A DNA stretch of 64,000 bases, taken from positions 310,001 to 374,000 of the forward strand of contig NHNW01000037.1 in assembly GCA_002786025.1 (NCBI GenBank), in the 5' to 3' direction. The notes beneath the pieces were generated by a model. The model did no database searches and had not been told where the DNA came from. It worked only from the letters and a program-made list of their open reading frames with translations. Origin of the DNA: Zasmidium citrigriseum. Its lineage: Eukaryota; Ascomycota; Dothideomycetes; Mycosphaerellales; Mycosphaerellaceae. Of the stretch, positions 1-11,847 are shown piece after piece. The position numbers were made by a program, and so were the translations under genes. Position 1 is the first letter of the stretch. Each line of letters starts with the position of its first letter.

Positions 1-2509
1 GACAACCTGCCCGCCATCGAGCAATGGATAGAGTACGTGTACATGGAGCGCGGAGACGGTGGCAGGGAGAAGCTAAGGATTCCTCATAGTGAGTCGGCGA
101 CGACCCAGCCCCAGCAGCCGAAGCAGCAGCAGAGACAGCAGCAGCGTGTAAGTGGCACGGTTGGTGCGGAGGGGAGCCCTATGGGGAGCTTCTCGACGGG
201 GAGGCCGACGTTGGGGACGAGGGGGAGTACGTTACGGAATGGAGGTAAGTTGTGAATTGCTTGATTGGAGGGTGAGGTGTGCTGATGAGTGATTTGCTGG
301 TGCAGAGGATATCTCGTTGGGTCCGCCGAAGACTATGTTTCCCAGCAGCAGGAATGTGTCGCGACTATCTGACTTGCCAGATCGCAATGCGGCTGCTGCG
401 GGAGATGTAACTTCTGCCGAGGAGCCTGAGAGCGCACGCAGTCGTTTCTTTTCTGATCGCCAGCTCAACAGGAGGAGCATGAACAATGAAAAGGAGGGGA
501 GAGAGGGCAGGGACAACCGCGACAGCTGGACCAGCGTTCGCGAGAAGCGGGAGAAACAAGCTCGTGAAGAGGGCGATGGTCGCAATGGCTTTGGCGAGCG
601 GCAGGAAAACAATAGGTGGAGCAGGGATGACAGGCGCAACGGGGATAGAGCTGGTGGGTGGCGCGAGCGGGAGCAGCAGCGTCGTGACCGGGAGCGTGAC
701 CATGCTGAGAAAGAGCCTGAATGGATGGACGATCCGGTCGTCAAGAAAGATCAGGAACTTGGCTTTGCCATGCCGAAGACGCAAGAAGAGTTTCAGAAGT
801 GGAAGGAGAGCATGAGCAAGAAGGCCAAAGGCGAGCCCGAGAAAGAGGAGGAGCCTGTACAGCCAGAGCCTGCTCCACCGCAACCTGCACCTGAGCCCAA
901 GCCAGCTGTGGCTCCTTTGAAACTGGATGGCTTCGAGGGTGGTATGTTCAGTGGCTGGGGATCTGGTAACACCACCGCCGGCTCACAAGGCGCCACCACT
1001 CCTGGCGCATCTGGGACTGTGAAGTCTGCTACCGGCAAGCCAAAGGCCAGTCGCTTTGCTTCGATGTTCAACAAGCCAACCGACGAGACGCCGCCTACTC
1101 CTTCCGAGCAGTCCAGCTCACAGCAGGCAGCGAATGGCAGCGCCAACAAGACCACAGCTGAGGACCAAGAAGGCTTCAATCGGGTCTTGCAAATGCTCGG
1201 GTCTGCAAAGTTGGGCCAGCCTACACCACCTCAAGCTGAGCAGACGCCTGCTTCTCCACCTCCTCCGCTCAAGACCTCTGGCATCAACGGAACAGCTCCT
1301 GGAAAGCCTAAGAGCCGTTTCACGGACCTCTTCTCACCAAAGAGCCCGGAGCGCCATCAATCGCCGCAACAAAGCGGCGTGCAGCTTGGGGACAGCGTGC
1401 TGGGAAGTGAGGCTAACGGTCCAAACAGTGCGTTTGGTCGGATGATTCCCGAGAGACAGATGAGCGAGCAGCAGATTCCTAGATCTCAGGCCCCGCAGTC
1501 TACGATGTCGCCTGACCCGAGTGGCATTCCTTTCAACGCTTTGCGGGAACAGCAGCCGCGGCCTGCGTCTGGACGCATGAACGATCCCATGTTCGACCCA
1601 CCTTCGCGGAACGCGGCGTCGCCAGACGTCAACATTCAGAACTTGCTCGCCCAGAACCGACAGCGACAGCATGGATCTAACAACGAGAGTCAGCAACTAC
1701 TGAACTTGCTCAGGAAAGACACATCGAGCTCGAGACCTGCATCGCAGCAGGCCATCCCGCACACTGGCGGCATGGACCATGCTACGCTTCACCAATGGAT
1801 TGAGAACCAGCAGCGGGCTCAGATCCCCACTGAGACGCACGCACCCAAACCACGAGTGCCGCAACAACCTCCTGGCGTGTTCGAGGAGCAGCTGATGCGC
1901 AACTACCCTACAGAGCACCAGCAACGCCAAGAGCCACCCCAGATGCCTCCAGGTCTGGCTGAAGCGCAGAGACGACCCGCACAGCGTCCACCACCAGGCT
2001 TCTACGACCAGGAGTCCATCTTCTTGCAACAGCAACAGCAGGCTCAAATGCGCCGCCAGTATGCTGACGGGCCTCCACCCCAGCAGCAAATGCCTGGTGC
2101 CGGGCGCCGACCCAGCGGCCATCCCAACCTGCCCCAGATGCAAATCCCACAAGGCCAGCCGTTCCCTCCATCTGACTTCCATCATCTGACATCGCCAACC
2201 GGTGCCCAAGGTCCGCCGCCACCAGGCTTCAACCCACACATGCAGCGACAGCCACCGGGCTTCCATGGCATGAACATCTTCCAGCAACCGCAGCAACGCG
2301 AGGGACCACCACCTGGTTTTGGCGGGATGCAGAGCCCACCTGCTGCCAATGGACCGCCAGGCTTCTTCGGTCCACAAGGCATCCCGCCTGGATTCCCGAT
2401 GCAAGCGCAGCAGATGAGGAGTCCTGTCGATGGCATGCCGCCGCAGAATCGTGGACGTGGGTTCATTGATGGGTTTGATCCCAGCATCGCAATGGGTCCC
2501 AGGCGTTAG
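1..2509 (+). CDS. Q/P-rich conserved ascomycete protein, 3' part (possible 4E-T/GYF-type translation regulator)
   Basis: The gene enters from the left edge; the frame is already open at base 1. Exons 1..244 and 306..2509 join across a 61-bp GTAAGT...TGCAG intron, giving 815 visible residues. There are three zones. The first is a Gln-rich stretch. The second is a strongly charged Arg/Glu region around residues 130-230 that ends in EPEWMDDP. The third is a long low-complexity tail with repeated PPGF/PPPGF units. The EPEW box followed by a disordered Q/P-rich tail recalls eIF4E-transporter and GIGYF/Smy2-like mRNP proteins, but no folded domain is visible here, so the function is an inference. 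An antisense open frame over 1697-2617 is a composition shadow. The Harbinger-like transposon inserts about 1.2 kb downstream. Confidence 0.8.
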
Positions 2510-3721
2510 GAAAGCGGCGATGAGCTGGATGCTGGTCTTGGTCCGTGGCGCTGCGGGTTCGTTGGCCTGGACAAGAGAATGCTCAAGGAGACGCTGAAGG
2601 CCGTGATTGAGGCTCACGAACCGATGGTCGCGAGTTTACGCACGGGCGATTCGGCCTGCGGCGACCTCACTCTAGATGAGACACCGACACCTGCGCGACC
2701 ACCACAGCGTTCGGACAGCCCCATGAACTAGATGACGAGGCTCATCCGGTCGATGGTTCTGGGTGTGCTGGGAGGTCTTCATCTGATCCGACTGTTGACT
2801 CCATGATACGTGGACGAGTCCTTGAGCCTGGAATGGAATTGCATTCTTTGTTGATTGTATCGCACCTTTCGCTTCCAAGTTTCTTTTCCATCATTATCGC
2901 ATGGAGTAGGGTCTGTGGCGTGCATTGCATTGTACTTGGAAGGAGGGGCAAGGGCAAGGGCATTTTGGAAGGTCATTCATTTTCCGTGCGACTAGCGAGG
3001 CGTTTTGAGATGGGAGGGAACGAGATAGGGATAGGGATAGGGAGATGTGGGAATGTGAAAATGGCGTTTGCTTGCTTCGGGCTTCGAGGGCATCTCCTGC
3101 TTTTCAGCGACTCATCATTTGAAAGAATGGCCGTTTAGGTAAGGTTTTCGAGGAGAGAATCGGAGGAAAGACTGCTCACTCTAATCGTTGACGAGTTTCC
3201 AGATCAGTCCTCGGCAAGGTGAAGACAGGGGCTGTCGAAGAGAAAGACTAGTCTGGTAACGGTCTCCCATGTGAGTTATGCCAGGAGGCCTCGGTGGATG
3301 CGTAGACGACGAGACATAGCGAAGGATAACGATCGTTGACTTTTGTGCGCAGTTACAGTTACAAAGACGCGCTATCGATGTCTTGGCCATGCACGTCACA
3401 CGATCTACACTTCGGATTCAAAGCGAGGCGTCTTCGAAACCCATACGACCGACACGACGAAGACGATTGATTGTTGCACACGACCACGGGGGAAAGGTGT
3501 CTGCGTAACAAATTGAGGCGGTGTTTCGACATTTTTGTCATTGCCATTGCCGTGGCTGACTTGTACCTTGTCGACGATCCACGCGCAAGAACAACCAAAC
3601 CAGGAATCCATGCCTCGGATCCAAGCAAGAATGGATAAGAATCTCGAAGCCTAGTGTCTCATCGCTTCAGAACGCCACTCTTGTGTTACGGGACTCCGTT
3701 GCTGATCAATTGCAGTCACTG
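2510..3721. other. intergenic stretch, probable 3' UTR then spacer
   Basis: No convincing gene. Open frames here (for example 2803-3138 on +) have unbiased composition and no recognisable domain. Sequence composition is normal, with CpA and TpG present, up to the transposon's target-site duplication. Confidence 0.6.
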
Positions 3722-3726
3722 TACTA
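3722..3726. repeat. target-site duplication, left copy (TACTA)
   Basis: TACTA directly precedes the left inverted end at 3727 and recurs at 7497-7501 directly after the right end. A shorter reading is a 3-bp ACT duplication with ends beginning AGACAG; the sequence alone cannot separate these. Confidence 0.75.
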
Positions 3727-3761
3727 GACAGTTTTAGCCGCTCTTTCATGTAGACAGTCAC
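3727..3761 (+). repeat. left terminal inverted repeat of the Harbinger-like element
   Basis: The first 21 bases (beginning GACAGTTTTAGCC) match the reverse complement of 7476-7496 exactly. After one mismatch the next 13 bases differ only by C-to-T or G-to-A changes of the RIP type. Confidence 0.85.
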
Positions 3762-4440
3762 CTCTTCCTTTATCGACACGGACCACCTAAACGGTAGTCT
3801 CCGGTGGCCTAATATAGTATAGTGCCTCCTTTACTAAGTTATTAAACTCTCTCTTAATTACTAGGCGCGTGCCGCGTAAATCTCGTAATTCGACGTGAAG
3901 CTAGTAGGTTTACGATATTATAGGCTCGTTTAACGATAATTGTAAGTTAGTATTACTACTAGTAGGTACCCTACTCGCTCGTAAGTAGAAAGAGTAGCCG
4001 CCTTATCGAGAACTAACGCAATATATAGTATTTAACTAGACGGTAGATTCGTAGAGCGTAGGCTAGTAGTAGCGGCGTATTAGGTACGTTATAAGTAGAT
4101 TGTAAGGAAGAAGAAGTAATAAGGAAGGTTAAGAAGGTATCTATCTTACCGTCGCTAACGTTACTATAGGTTCGAGCGTTACGAAGTAATTAAACTAGCT
4201 ACCGCCCTCGATATAGATTAAATCGAGTTTAGAAACCGCTAGTAATACTAACTAGTAATAGTATTAGCGATAGTACTCTAGAGACTATCTTAGCCGAACC
4301 GTTAGATAGAGGCCTACTACCTATTTAGACGCTCTAAGCTATAGTTATCGATTATCTTTACGGATTCGATAGATTACCTTTCCTTATAATTCTTATACCT
4401 TATCGAGTAGCACCTACGCCTAAGGAGCTATCGATAGTTA

Positions 4441-5030
4441 AAGAGCTTTATAATAGTAATAAGGAAGAAGGGTATATATAGATATATATAGGGTTTTATA
4501 GATAGATACTTCTAGGGTTTTACTAGGCCGAAGAAAGGATAACGAAGGATATACTCGGGGTATAAGAAGGCCTATAGCTATAAGTTCTAGGCTATTGTTA
4601 CGCCTAACGGTATAGTCTCGAGCCTTACTAGCCCCTACGAGGGTAAGGATAACGACTAGATTATATACTAATAATCCGGTGTAATACGAAGAATAAGACA
4701 GCTCTTTAAGTACGAAAGACGGTAACTATACCTCTATAGCGACCCGGTATATAAGAGCGCCTTTAGTATTATATTACCCTTTAAATATAAGCGTAGACGA
4801 CACTTCCTTACGCCTAAGTAACGCCTATTTAACGAGCGATTATTATTAGTAAGGATTGAAGTTAAGTATGCCTTTAGAATAATATACTATCTATAGACGT
4901 ATAACTACTTTACGTCTACTCTTCGTAATAGTAAGTAGTCCGTTATAGGCTTCTTCCGTATAGTAATACTATTAATAAACTACTAGACGTATCTAAGGAA
5001 GAAGAATTAAATTAATAAGCGGTTTAGACT
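4441..5030 (+). pseudogene. RIP-degraded DDE (DDE_Tnp_4/Harbinger-type) transposase
   Basis: One forward frame (in phase with base 4561) stays readable for about 470 bases if TAA/TAG are read through. It shows YKKAYSYKF, a conserved AIVTP block, LTSPYEGKDND, then LYLYSDPVYKS (the second catalytic Asp region) and RIEVKYAFRII, where DDE_4 transposases carry the last acidic residue. The stops are TAA or TAG, as expected when CAA, CAG or TGG suffer CpA/TpG to TpA change. No ATG survives. The N-terminal third is harder to follow. Confidence 0.65.
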
Positions 5031-6699
5031 AAAGCTACCTTCGTTAATAGACTATCTATACCCTCGTAGTAGGCTAGGGTAGTATCTACGTATATAACGT
5101 ATATATATTTATACTAGCTTTATATCTAATAGCTCTTTTAAGATACCCTAGCGGTACTATCGATCCTTAGAGGTAGTTAAAGTCGATATAAATCTATCTT
5201 AAAATCCCGCTAAGCCTAGACTACGTACGGGCTATAAGTCCGCTTCTATAATATAGAATAAATTCCTATACTCTAGTATAACTATATTTTAGTAATATCG
5301 ATATATTAGATTGTTCGTAAGGTAGTTATATAATTTCTATTAAATTTATAGCCGAAACCGTTATATAGTTATAGAGCCCGGGGTACCTATAGTTCGTAAA
5401 TCTAGCTTTCCTAGCTTAAGCTTAAGAAGTAAAGTTTAGCGCCTCGTAGACCCTAAAATCCTAGGGCAATTCCGACTTTAAATAATTCCTATAAATAATT
5501 ACGGCTACATTTCGTATTAATTTTAATTTCGTGTAATAGAGTAGTAAGTTAAATAATTTCTATAAAAATATAACGTAAAACGAATATAGCGTTATTAAGT
5601 TATAGAAGCCTATAGTTGTTAGACTCTAGACTTCGAGCTTTTAGCTTCCGCGGAGGCGGATATAAGGCCGATAAGGGTCTTAGCGTAAATCTAGCTTATA
5701 AACTTTATACCCTTAGCGACTATTTAACGACGACAATAACTACTTAATAATAAGATAATTATATACTAAAGATAGTATATAATATAGCTAACTTAGAGAG
5801 AAAGAATAGTATAAATCGGTTAAGGTTTAGTAGCGTAGTAAGGGCCGTTAGGTAGTAAATCTACTAGCTAGATTTATATTACTAAACTCTACTATAAATC
5901 CTTTAATTTTAGCGTTACTAACGCCTTGCTATAGATATCTAGTCTATACCGCCGGTAGCTACTACTACTAGGACTATATTATCGCTATTAGCTACTAAAG
6001 TAGGCGAGTTTATATATCTTAACCCTCTCTTAGTCCCGTTATTTATACCTTTAGTTAGTCTATCTCGGACGAAGCCTACGAGCTAGTAGTATCCTTACGC
6101 TTATACCTCTTAACTATTACCTTATAGAGCTTACTTATATTACCTTTAAAGTCGTCGTCTTTAGGTTTATTAATAATAGGTTTCTTTCTCTTCGTAGAGG
6201 CTCGTTTCGACTACTTAGTAGCTATTAATTCTAGCTCGGTAGACGCTAATAAGGAGTAGCGTAAGGGCGTAATAGAGGGTATATAAGCGGTCGTCGATTG
6301 TCGAGCTAGCGTAGATATCGATCGTTAAAGGGGTAGCCTAGGCGGCGGTAGTATTATTACTCGCTCGTCTTCTTCTTTACCCTTAGCGTCCTTATTACTA
6401 CTTTCTTTAGACTAGTCTAGCGACGAGGGGTCTTCTTCTTCTATAGTATTATCTATACGCTCTACCTTAGGCGTATATTACTTATTACGTTAGCTAACGA
6501 GTATATTCCTTCTATTAGCTCTTAAAGTCGCTACCGCTAAGTCGTTTATATCCTTCTTCTTCTTCGTAGATACCTTCTTCCTTTCCTTCTTTAATATAAG
6601 AGTATACTACGCCCTTATCGCCTACTAAAAGCCGTTATTCTCCTCCTCTTCGCTAGTCTTAGTTACCTCGCTATCTATAATAGGCTATAGCTTTAGTAT

Positions 6700-6900
6700 C
6701 TATATCGTCTCGAGCCGCTTTATTACGTTTTAAAGACTACTATAGACCTTCTTCGTTTAACGCTTAAACTCGGCCGTTATATTACCCTAAAACCTATTAC
6801 TAATACGGTCTTTAAACTCGATATAGATCTCGACGAGTATACGCTTCTCGTCTTCCGTTAGGCCTCGTTTAGACGTATACTTAACCTTATTATCTTCTGC
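6700..6900 (-). pseudogene. RIP-degraded Myb/SANT-like second protein of the transposon
   Basis: Read on the minus strand, this block gives LTEDEKRILVEIYIEFKDR and, after a stop, NITAEFKR. That is a helix-rich pattern like Myb/SANT or trihelix DNA-binding domains. Lys/Arg-rich sequence lies further on (6500-6620). It sits in the same element as the DDE relic but on the opposite strand, which is common for Harbinger elements. Domain identity is an inference from a short decayed segment. Confidence 0.4.
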
Positions 6901-7461
6901 GCTAGTACTACCTATATTAGTCGTCTTACGAGCTAATCTTTTAGCCGCCTACTCTTTCGCCCTCGCGTTACTAGACTTCTTCTTTCTAGCCTTCGCTAGC
7001 TTATTAATAACCGCTAGCCTATTAGACGACGGCGACTTCGACTTCGGCTCGACTAACTCTATTACCGCCGTAGTTAACTTAGCGTTATATCTACTAGTAT
7101 CGTACCGAATCGAAGGCGTTCGCGAAGGTACTCTCGGCGGTAGGTCTAGAGCTAGCGTAGGTATCTAGTTCGAGAAGGGCGTAGTAGAGCGACAATTAAG
7201 ATAGCCTATAGGCTTACTACTACTAATAGACGATATCGTATCGACGGCTCTAGCTCTATATCGACGGTAATACTAAAGAATTACGACCTTAATACGTATA
7301 CGCGAAGGAACTAAGGTTAAGATAACTACCCTTAGTATTAATACTAAACCTATTTTAGTTACTAATATAACCGCTTTACCGGTAAAGCGGCTATGTTAAA
7401 GACTACTATTGTTACTATTAGAAACGGCCTAGTAACTACCTAAAACGATACCTTAGCGGCC

Positions 7462-7496
7462 GTAACTATCTATAGGAAAGAGCGGCTAAAACTGTC
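7462..7496 (-). repeat. right terminal inverted repeat of the Harbinger-like element
   Basis: Reverse complement of the left end: 21 bases identical, then RIP-type differences only. The right copy carries the mutated versions. Confidence 0.85.
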
Positions 7497-7501
7497 TACT
7501 A
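7497..7501. repeat. target-site duplication, right copy (TACTA)
   Basis: Matches 3722-3726 directly outside the opposite end of the element. Confidence 0.75.
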
Positions 7502-7818
7502 GATACCGGAAACATGTCGTCCCAATAGCCGTGCTCGCTTTGCTTCGCATTCGGGACGCTAGAGAGATTTCCGGTGGAGTTGTGGAGCCTGATGTGTACG
7601 ACACTACGGCGTAGCGTGTGTGGAGCATCGAGACTATACATGAATGGGGTAATGGCGACATTCCCATTGGCTGGTCGCATTGAGGTCGGTTTGGTCGTAT
7701 CTTTGCGAGGGCCATTCTGAAGTTTGAAGGGGCTTGGTTGTGATGAGGGTGCAGGTATGGCACCGGATTTACGTTGCGTGCAGGAGAGGAGGTGCATGTT
7801 TGATGCCTAGGCTGGTGG

Positions 7819-7826
7819 TATAAAGG
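7819..7826 (+). promoter_or_regulatory. TATA box of the peroxidase gene
   Basis: TATAAAGG lies 73 bp upstream of the ATG at 7892, a spacing shared by several TATA-like sites in this window. Confidence 0.5.
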
Positions 7827-7891
7827 TTTGGCTTTCCCGGGATTGGGGGAAGACAGCTAACCTGGTCTCCTTGCAACTCTCTTTTGACATT

Positions 7892-9022
7892 ATGAAGCTG
7901 CTCATTCTTTCTGCTGGCCTGGGCCTTGCGAAGGCTGCTTCGGCGCCTACGAGTAGTGAGGATGCGAGTGCTTATTCGTACTGGCAGCCTGGTGGTGCTG
8001 GAGATTGTATGAAGCTTCCCAGTTGTTTGGGTACGTTCGAGGCTGATGATTGAGACAGTCCGGGGGCCTTGTCCGATGATGAACACTGTGAGTGGAAAAC
8101 CACCGAGCTGTGCAGCCAACGGACTGATGCTTGACACTAGCTTGCCAACCACTACTTCCTCCCACACGACGGCAAGAATCTCACAAGAGAAATCGTCACC
8201 AAGGCGCTTCAGGATGCTCTGCATTTCGAGCCTTCTTTGACGGAGATCATGTTCGAGCAAGCTTTGCCGGCGAATCCTATGCCGAATGCTACTTTCTTTG
8301 ATCTGTGAGAACGACCAGCTGAAGATTAAATAAGGATAGGGAAATTAACAGGCTTCCAGGGACATGCTCAACGTCCACGCCGTCCTCGAGCACGACGCCA
8401 GTCTAAGGTACTCCCATCCTCCCCTCCATCACCCCCCTGCCATACTGACACAACACACCACAGCCGCTCCGACGCCTACTTCGGCAACAACCACGTCTTC
8501 AATCAAACCATTTTTGACGAAACCAAAAAGTACTGGACCGCCGAAACCGTCGACCGCGACATGTTGACCAACAGCAAAGTCGCTCGCCAGCTGCAGTCTC
8601 GCGCCACCAACCCGACATACAACTTCAGTTCCACGGTGGACAACTTTAGCAGGGGTGAGGTACTGGCGCCGATTGTGGCCTTTGGTGATAAGGTTGCTGC
8701 GACGACGAATCGGACGCTGATGGTGCATTTCTTTGGTATACGAATACACACCCTCGTAGGCTTGGAGGCCTGATGACTGACTTTCCTTGCAGAGAACGAA
8801 CACCTCCCCATTCATCTTGGATGGCATCGACCTACGGAGCCTGTTACGTTGGAGGATGTTACGAAGTTGTCGGAGATTTTGGCGCAGAGTCAGACGCTCT
8901 TGACGGATAGTGCGAATCAGCAGCAGGGAACGCAGAATACGACGCATGGGGAGACGGAGGAGGATAGTTGTGGGAAGAGGAAGGTGAGGAGGGGGGTTGT
9001 TGGGCATTTTGGGATTGCTTGA
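7892..9022 (+). CDS. secreted heme-thiolate peroxidase (chloroperoxidase/unspecific peroxygenase family)
   Basis: Six exons (7892..8006, 8059..8087, 8141..8304, 8360..8407, 8464..8735, 8793..9022) give 285 aa; all phases close. Residues 1-16 form a signal peptide (MKLLILSAGLGLAKA). The family signature RGPCPMMNTLANH spans exons 2-3; Cys43 of PCP is the axial heme thiolate. LEHDASLS, with E113-H114-D115, is the second family motif and binds the structural cation and acid-base network. Several NxT/NxS sequons fit secretion. The family oxidises organic substrates with H2O2. The protein is slightly longer than short UPOs, with a Gln/Thr-rich tail ending in a basic KRKVRR segment. It lies next to the Harbinger-like element, whose right end is about 390 bp upstream. 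Confidence 0.88.
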
Positions 9023-9540
9023 GATGTGATGATGGGAAAGGCTGTGGTTTGGATACGAAGACAGGTGAGAAGACAAGACACCTCTACGAGTGTGTGTCGA
9101 GGGAGACATAGTACTGAGTTGCATGAAGGACGACGTTGACCAGCAACCTCATTAAGGAGCATGAAGACGTAAGTGATTGGCCAATCACCGGTGATCTCAG
9201 GACCCACTGCACCTACTCATTTGCTGCTGACTTTCTTACTTCCAACTCTCTTGCATCTTCTTCGATCCCACATAGCGTACTTCAATAACACCTCGATCGT
9301 GGGCTTTTCTTCTGGAGGACAATTCCCCGTACCCTTCGCTTTCGAACGCACACCTTCATCTCGTACTTCGTCTCATACTTCCTTGCTTGGCACAAAGAAT
9401 GTTGCTCTCAGGCGTCCTGCCAGAATACGTCATGGCTCAACAGCCGCCCAATTCTCCTCCTCTCGCTCCTTCCTTTCGACTTGTTCCAAGATCGCAATCT
9501 CTCGTGCTTCTTCTTCGGCAACCTCATCGTGTACGCTAAC
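9023..9540. other. intergenic stretch
   Basis: 3' UTR of the peroxidase followed by the CT-rich leader of the next gene. No supported coding region; the frame at 9173-9544 is low-complexity Ser/Leu-rich. Confidence 0.5.
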
Positions 9541-10446
9541 ATGACTTCAATCATGGACTACTGCTACCCTCTGGCGCCTCCCAATCGCCACCGCCCAGCC
9601 GACCGGCACATGCAAGTCCTCTGTCTCGGCCTTTCTCGCAGCGGAACCGATTCAATCAAAAACGCCCTCACGATCCTCGGCTACAAGGACGTCTACCACG
9701 GTTTCGTCATCACTTCGAAACAGCGAGGCGACTGCGCATTCTGGATCCCGCTGATGGAAGAGAAGTATGCCAAGCACCACAAGCCGATTGAGCGGAACCT
9801 CGATTTCGACTCCGTTCTGGGAAACGCTGAAGCTGTCACTGATGGTCCTGCCAATGTGTTTGGCGAGGAGTTGATGGCGTATTATCCCGACGTTAAGGTT
9901 ATTTTGAATCGAAGGAGGGATGTTGATGCTTGGTATCGAAGCATGGAGGCGACGGCCGTGGGGGTCTTTGCCTGGCCGTTGTGGACGCTTTCTTGGTTCG
10001 ACACTGGCTTGTATTGGCTGTGGAAGAATTTTGATCTTGTGATTCGCAAGTATTACTATGATGACTTCGACAAATATGGGAAGCAGGGAGCGGTTGATCA
10101 CTATGCGAGGCTGGAAAAGCATATGAAGGCTCGAGGTCGTGAGTACTTGGACTGGAGTGTTGAGGATGGCTGGCAGGTTCTATGCAGTGAATGATTCAAC
10201 ACTATGCTGACAGCCTACAGGGAGCCACTGTGTCGTTTCCTCGGCAAGCCCGTGCCTGATATTCCATTCCCTGATGGCAACAAGGGCGGCGGGCAGTTCG
10301 AGCAGAACTTTGAAGAAGCAACAAAGGACATGATATACAACGCTCTCCGAAACATGGGCTTGTATCTCTTCACCATCTTCGCTCTGGGCGGAGCTATTTG
10401 GTATCGCCGATCACGGGGACTTACAGACACAATCTATTGTGAATGA
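9541..10446 (+). CDS. P-loop sulfotransferase-like protein (Sulfotransfer_4 family) with C-terminal membrane anchor
   Basis: Exons 9541..10172 and 10221..10446 give 285 aa. The intron begins GC rather than GT (GCAGGT...CTACAG). Only this GC donor restores the conserved run DGWEPLCRFLGKPVP across the junction. Residues 28-40 (LGLSRSGTDSIK) are the nucleotide-binding P-loop that holds PAPS in sulfotransferases. WxxSxxAT-like and NRRRDVDAWY segments match the fungal family often mislabelled as NAD-dependent epimerase. A hydrophobic helix near the end (LYLFTIFALGGAIW) followed by RRSR suggests a tail anchor. The substrate is unknown. Upstream ORF sequence lacks an ATG, so 9541 is taken as the start. 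Confidence 0.82.
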
Positions 10447-10886
10447 AGATCCTTCAACTCCTTCGTGAACCGCCGACTTGCTACTAAGCTCTGGGAACTT
10501 CTTGTATGTGACAGAATTGTCTGGCCCGAAGAGACGTATGAAGAAGCAAACGCTCTTTCGTCGAGGAACACAAAGATCAATGGCTTGAATTGAAAGGCTT
10601 CTGGAGTGTCACAAAGCAGAAGACCATGTGTGTCTCTTGCAGGCGCATCAAGCAAATTGCATGGAAGCACACGCACGATACAACTTGACATCTCTCGTTG
10701 CCTCTGCAGCAATTCAATGGAAGTCTGTTCCTTCAGCCTTCTGGAAAAAGTCATGAAAGAGCTGGATTGCTTGATTGATTGCTACTGACCTCAGTTCGCA
10801 AGATATAAGAGCATCTGTGGTCCATTACAGTAAGCTCTCCACCAGACAGAGAGAGACTCCAGGCAAGAGCACATCGCATTTACAAA
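10447..10886. other. intergenic stretch with TATA-like site at 10804-10809
   Basis: No gene seen. TATAAG at 10804-10809 is 83 bp upstream of the next ATG and is a plausible core promoter. Confidence 0.45.
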
Positions 10887-11594
10887 ATGTCGAACGGCGC
10901 ACCAACCAACGGATACCACGACAATGACACAGAGCGATGGGCGTGGGACCTAAGCGACCACTGCAAGTTCTGCAACCGCTCACTGGATCACGACCAAACT
11001 CCCCTCATCCATTTCATAGAATGCGGCGAAGCACACCGAGCACCCATTCGACAACAGCTTGACTACCAGAATGGCGCCGCACAAGATCCATTTGCACAGC
11101 TGAAACAACTTTATGGCAGAGAAAACGTGCAGAAGGGGGCCACAGCATACCTGTGGATGTTGCAAGGTGTTGAGTGTAGTGGAGAAAACGACTTCCTCGG
11201 CTTCATCGAAGACATCGGTCCACGTTTTCAGCCTGGTCATGTGGACGTCCAACTTGAACGACGAATTACGGACATCATGACAGCTCAACTCCGCGTCTCA
11301 AACACACTGTTCACGGTCTTGGGTCTCGAGCGTGCGCTTGGTTATTCTGGCAGACGTGGCAGGCTACCGGAAACGGGCGGGGAACTCGTCAAGGTTGAGT
11401 GGAAGAGATACGAGATACAATGGCTGAAGAATCATCGCAACGACTTCCGAGAACTTGACGAGATCTACCAGGACTTCTTGAACCAGATTCGCGAGCCTGA
11501 GGTGCGGTCCAATCCGTTTCCGAATGCCCGGGCTCCGTACAGCATCGCAGTTTGGATGTTCAAGTTGAGGAAGGAGTACGGCAGTGCGAGCTAA
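10887..11594 (+). CDS. unnamed C2HC-finger protein, copy A of a tandem pair
   Basis: Single exon, 235 aa, family not recognised. Near the N-terminus Cys26, Cys29, His42 and Cys46 form CxxC-x12-HxxxC, the spacing of a classical C2H2/C2HC zinc finger. The rest looks helical. Shared with the next gene are a tryptophan-containing block before a GxxE motif (AYLWMLQGVE), an SNTL...LERALGYSGRRGRL block, a W-KRYEIQWLK block and a C-terminal AVWMFKLRKEYG. The start is supported by a CA-rich leader and a TATA-like site. The similarity with its neighbour along the whole length shows a tandem duplication. It may bind nucleic acid or protein through the finger; nothing in the context tells which. Confidence 0.8.
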   Translation: MSNGAPTNGYHDNDTERWAWDLSDHCKFCNRSLDHDQTPLIHFIECGEAHRAPIRQQLDYQNGAAQDPFAQLKQLYGRENVQKGATAYLWMLQGVECSGENDFLGFIEDIGPRFQPGHVDVQLERRITDIMTAQLRVSNTLFTVLGLERALGYSGRRGRLPETGGELVKVEWKRYEIQWLKNHRNDFRELDEIYQDFLNQIREPEVRSNPFPNARAPYSIAVWMFKLRKEYGSAS

Positions 11595-11847
11595 GATGGC
11601 TCATCATTGGTTTGATTTGATTTTACAACGGCTTCTTCATTGCGACATTTGGGAATGTTGCACAGGCGCATGGGATGTATTGACAATTCGATAGACCGGC
11701 TCAGTTGTCATTGAATATAGTCAATTCAATATATTTACAACTCTTTCTCTCCAATTCTTCTTGTACAATACTGTAATTGAAAAGTACTCCTGCACTGTCT
11801 GTGCTCCTTCGCCATAATGTCTTCCCGCGAACCCAATCTTCGAAAGA

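Larger units (their letters stand above)
3727..7496. mobile_element. PIF/Harbinger-like DNA transposon, complete but RIP-inactivated
   Basis: A 3,770-bp element bounded by inverted ends and a TACTA duplication. The interior has almost no CA or TG dinucleotides and is rich in TA, while CpG remains common; this is the signature of CpA-targeted RIP. Two decayed coding zones are visible. A DDE transposase relic lies on + at about 4441-5030. A basic protein with a Myb/SANT-like block lies on - at about 6700-6900. A transposase plus a Myb-like second protein is the known arrangement of PIF/Harbinger elements. No intact open frame remains. The superfamily call rests on translating the relic by eye. 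Confidence 0.8.

Noticed and set aside
1697..2617. 306-aa minus-strand open frame
   Set aside because: Antisense shadow of the Q/P-rich gene; Arg/Leu/Trp-rich with no domain, caused by CAG/CCA-rich codons on the other strand.
2803..3138. 111-aa plus-strand frame as a gene
   Set aside because: No domain, no codon bias, lies in the probable 3' UTR of the upstream gene.
4441..5030. LTR retrotransposon (Copia/Gypsy) origin for the first element
   Set aside because: No LTRs or reverse-transcriptase motifs; the readable frame matches a DDE_4 transposase instead.
3830..7460. Possible centromere or AT isochore
   Set aside because: The block is bounded exactly by inverted ends and a target duplication, and holds a transposase relic.
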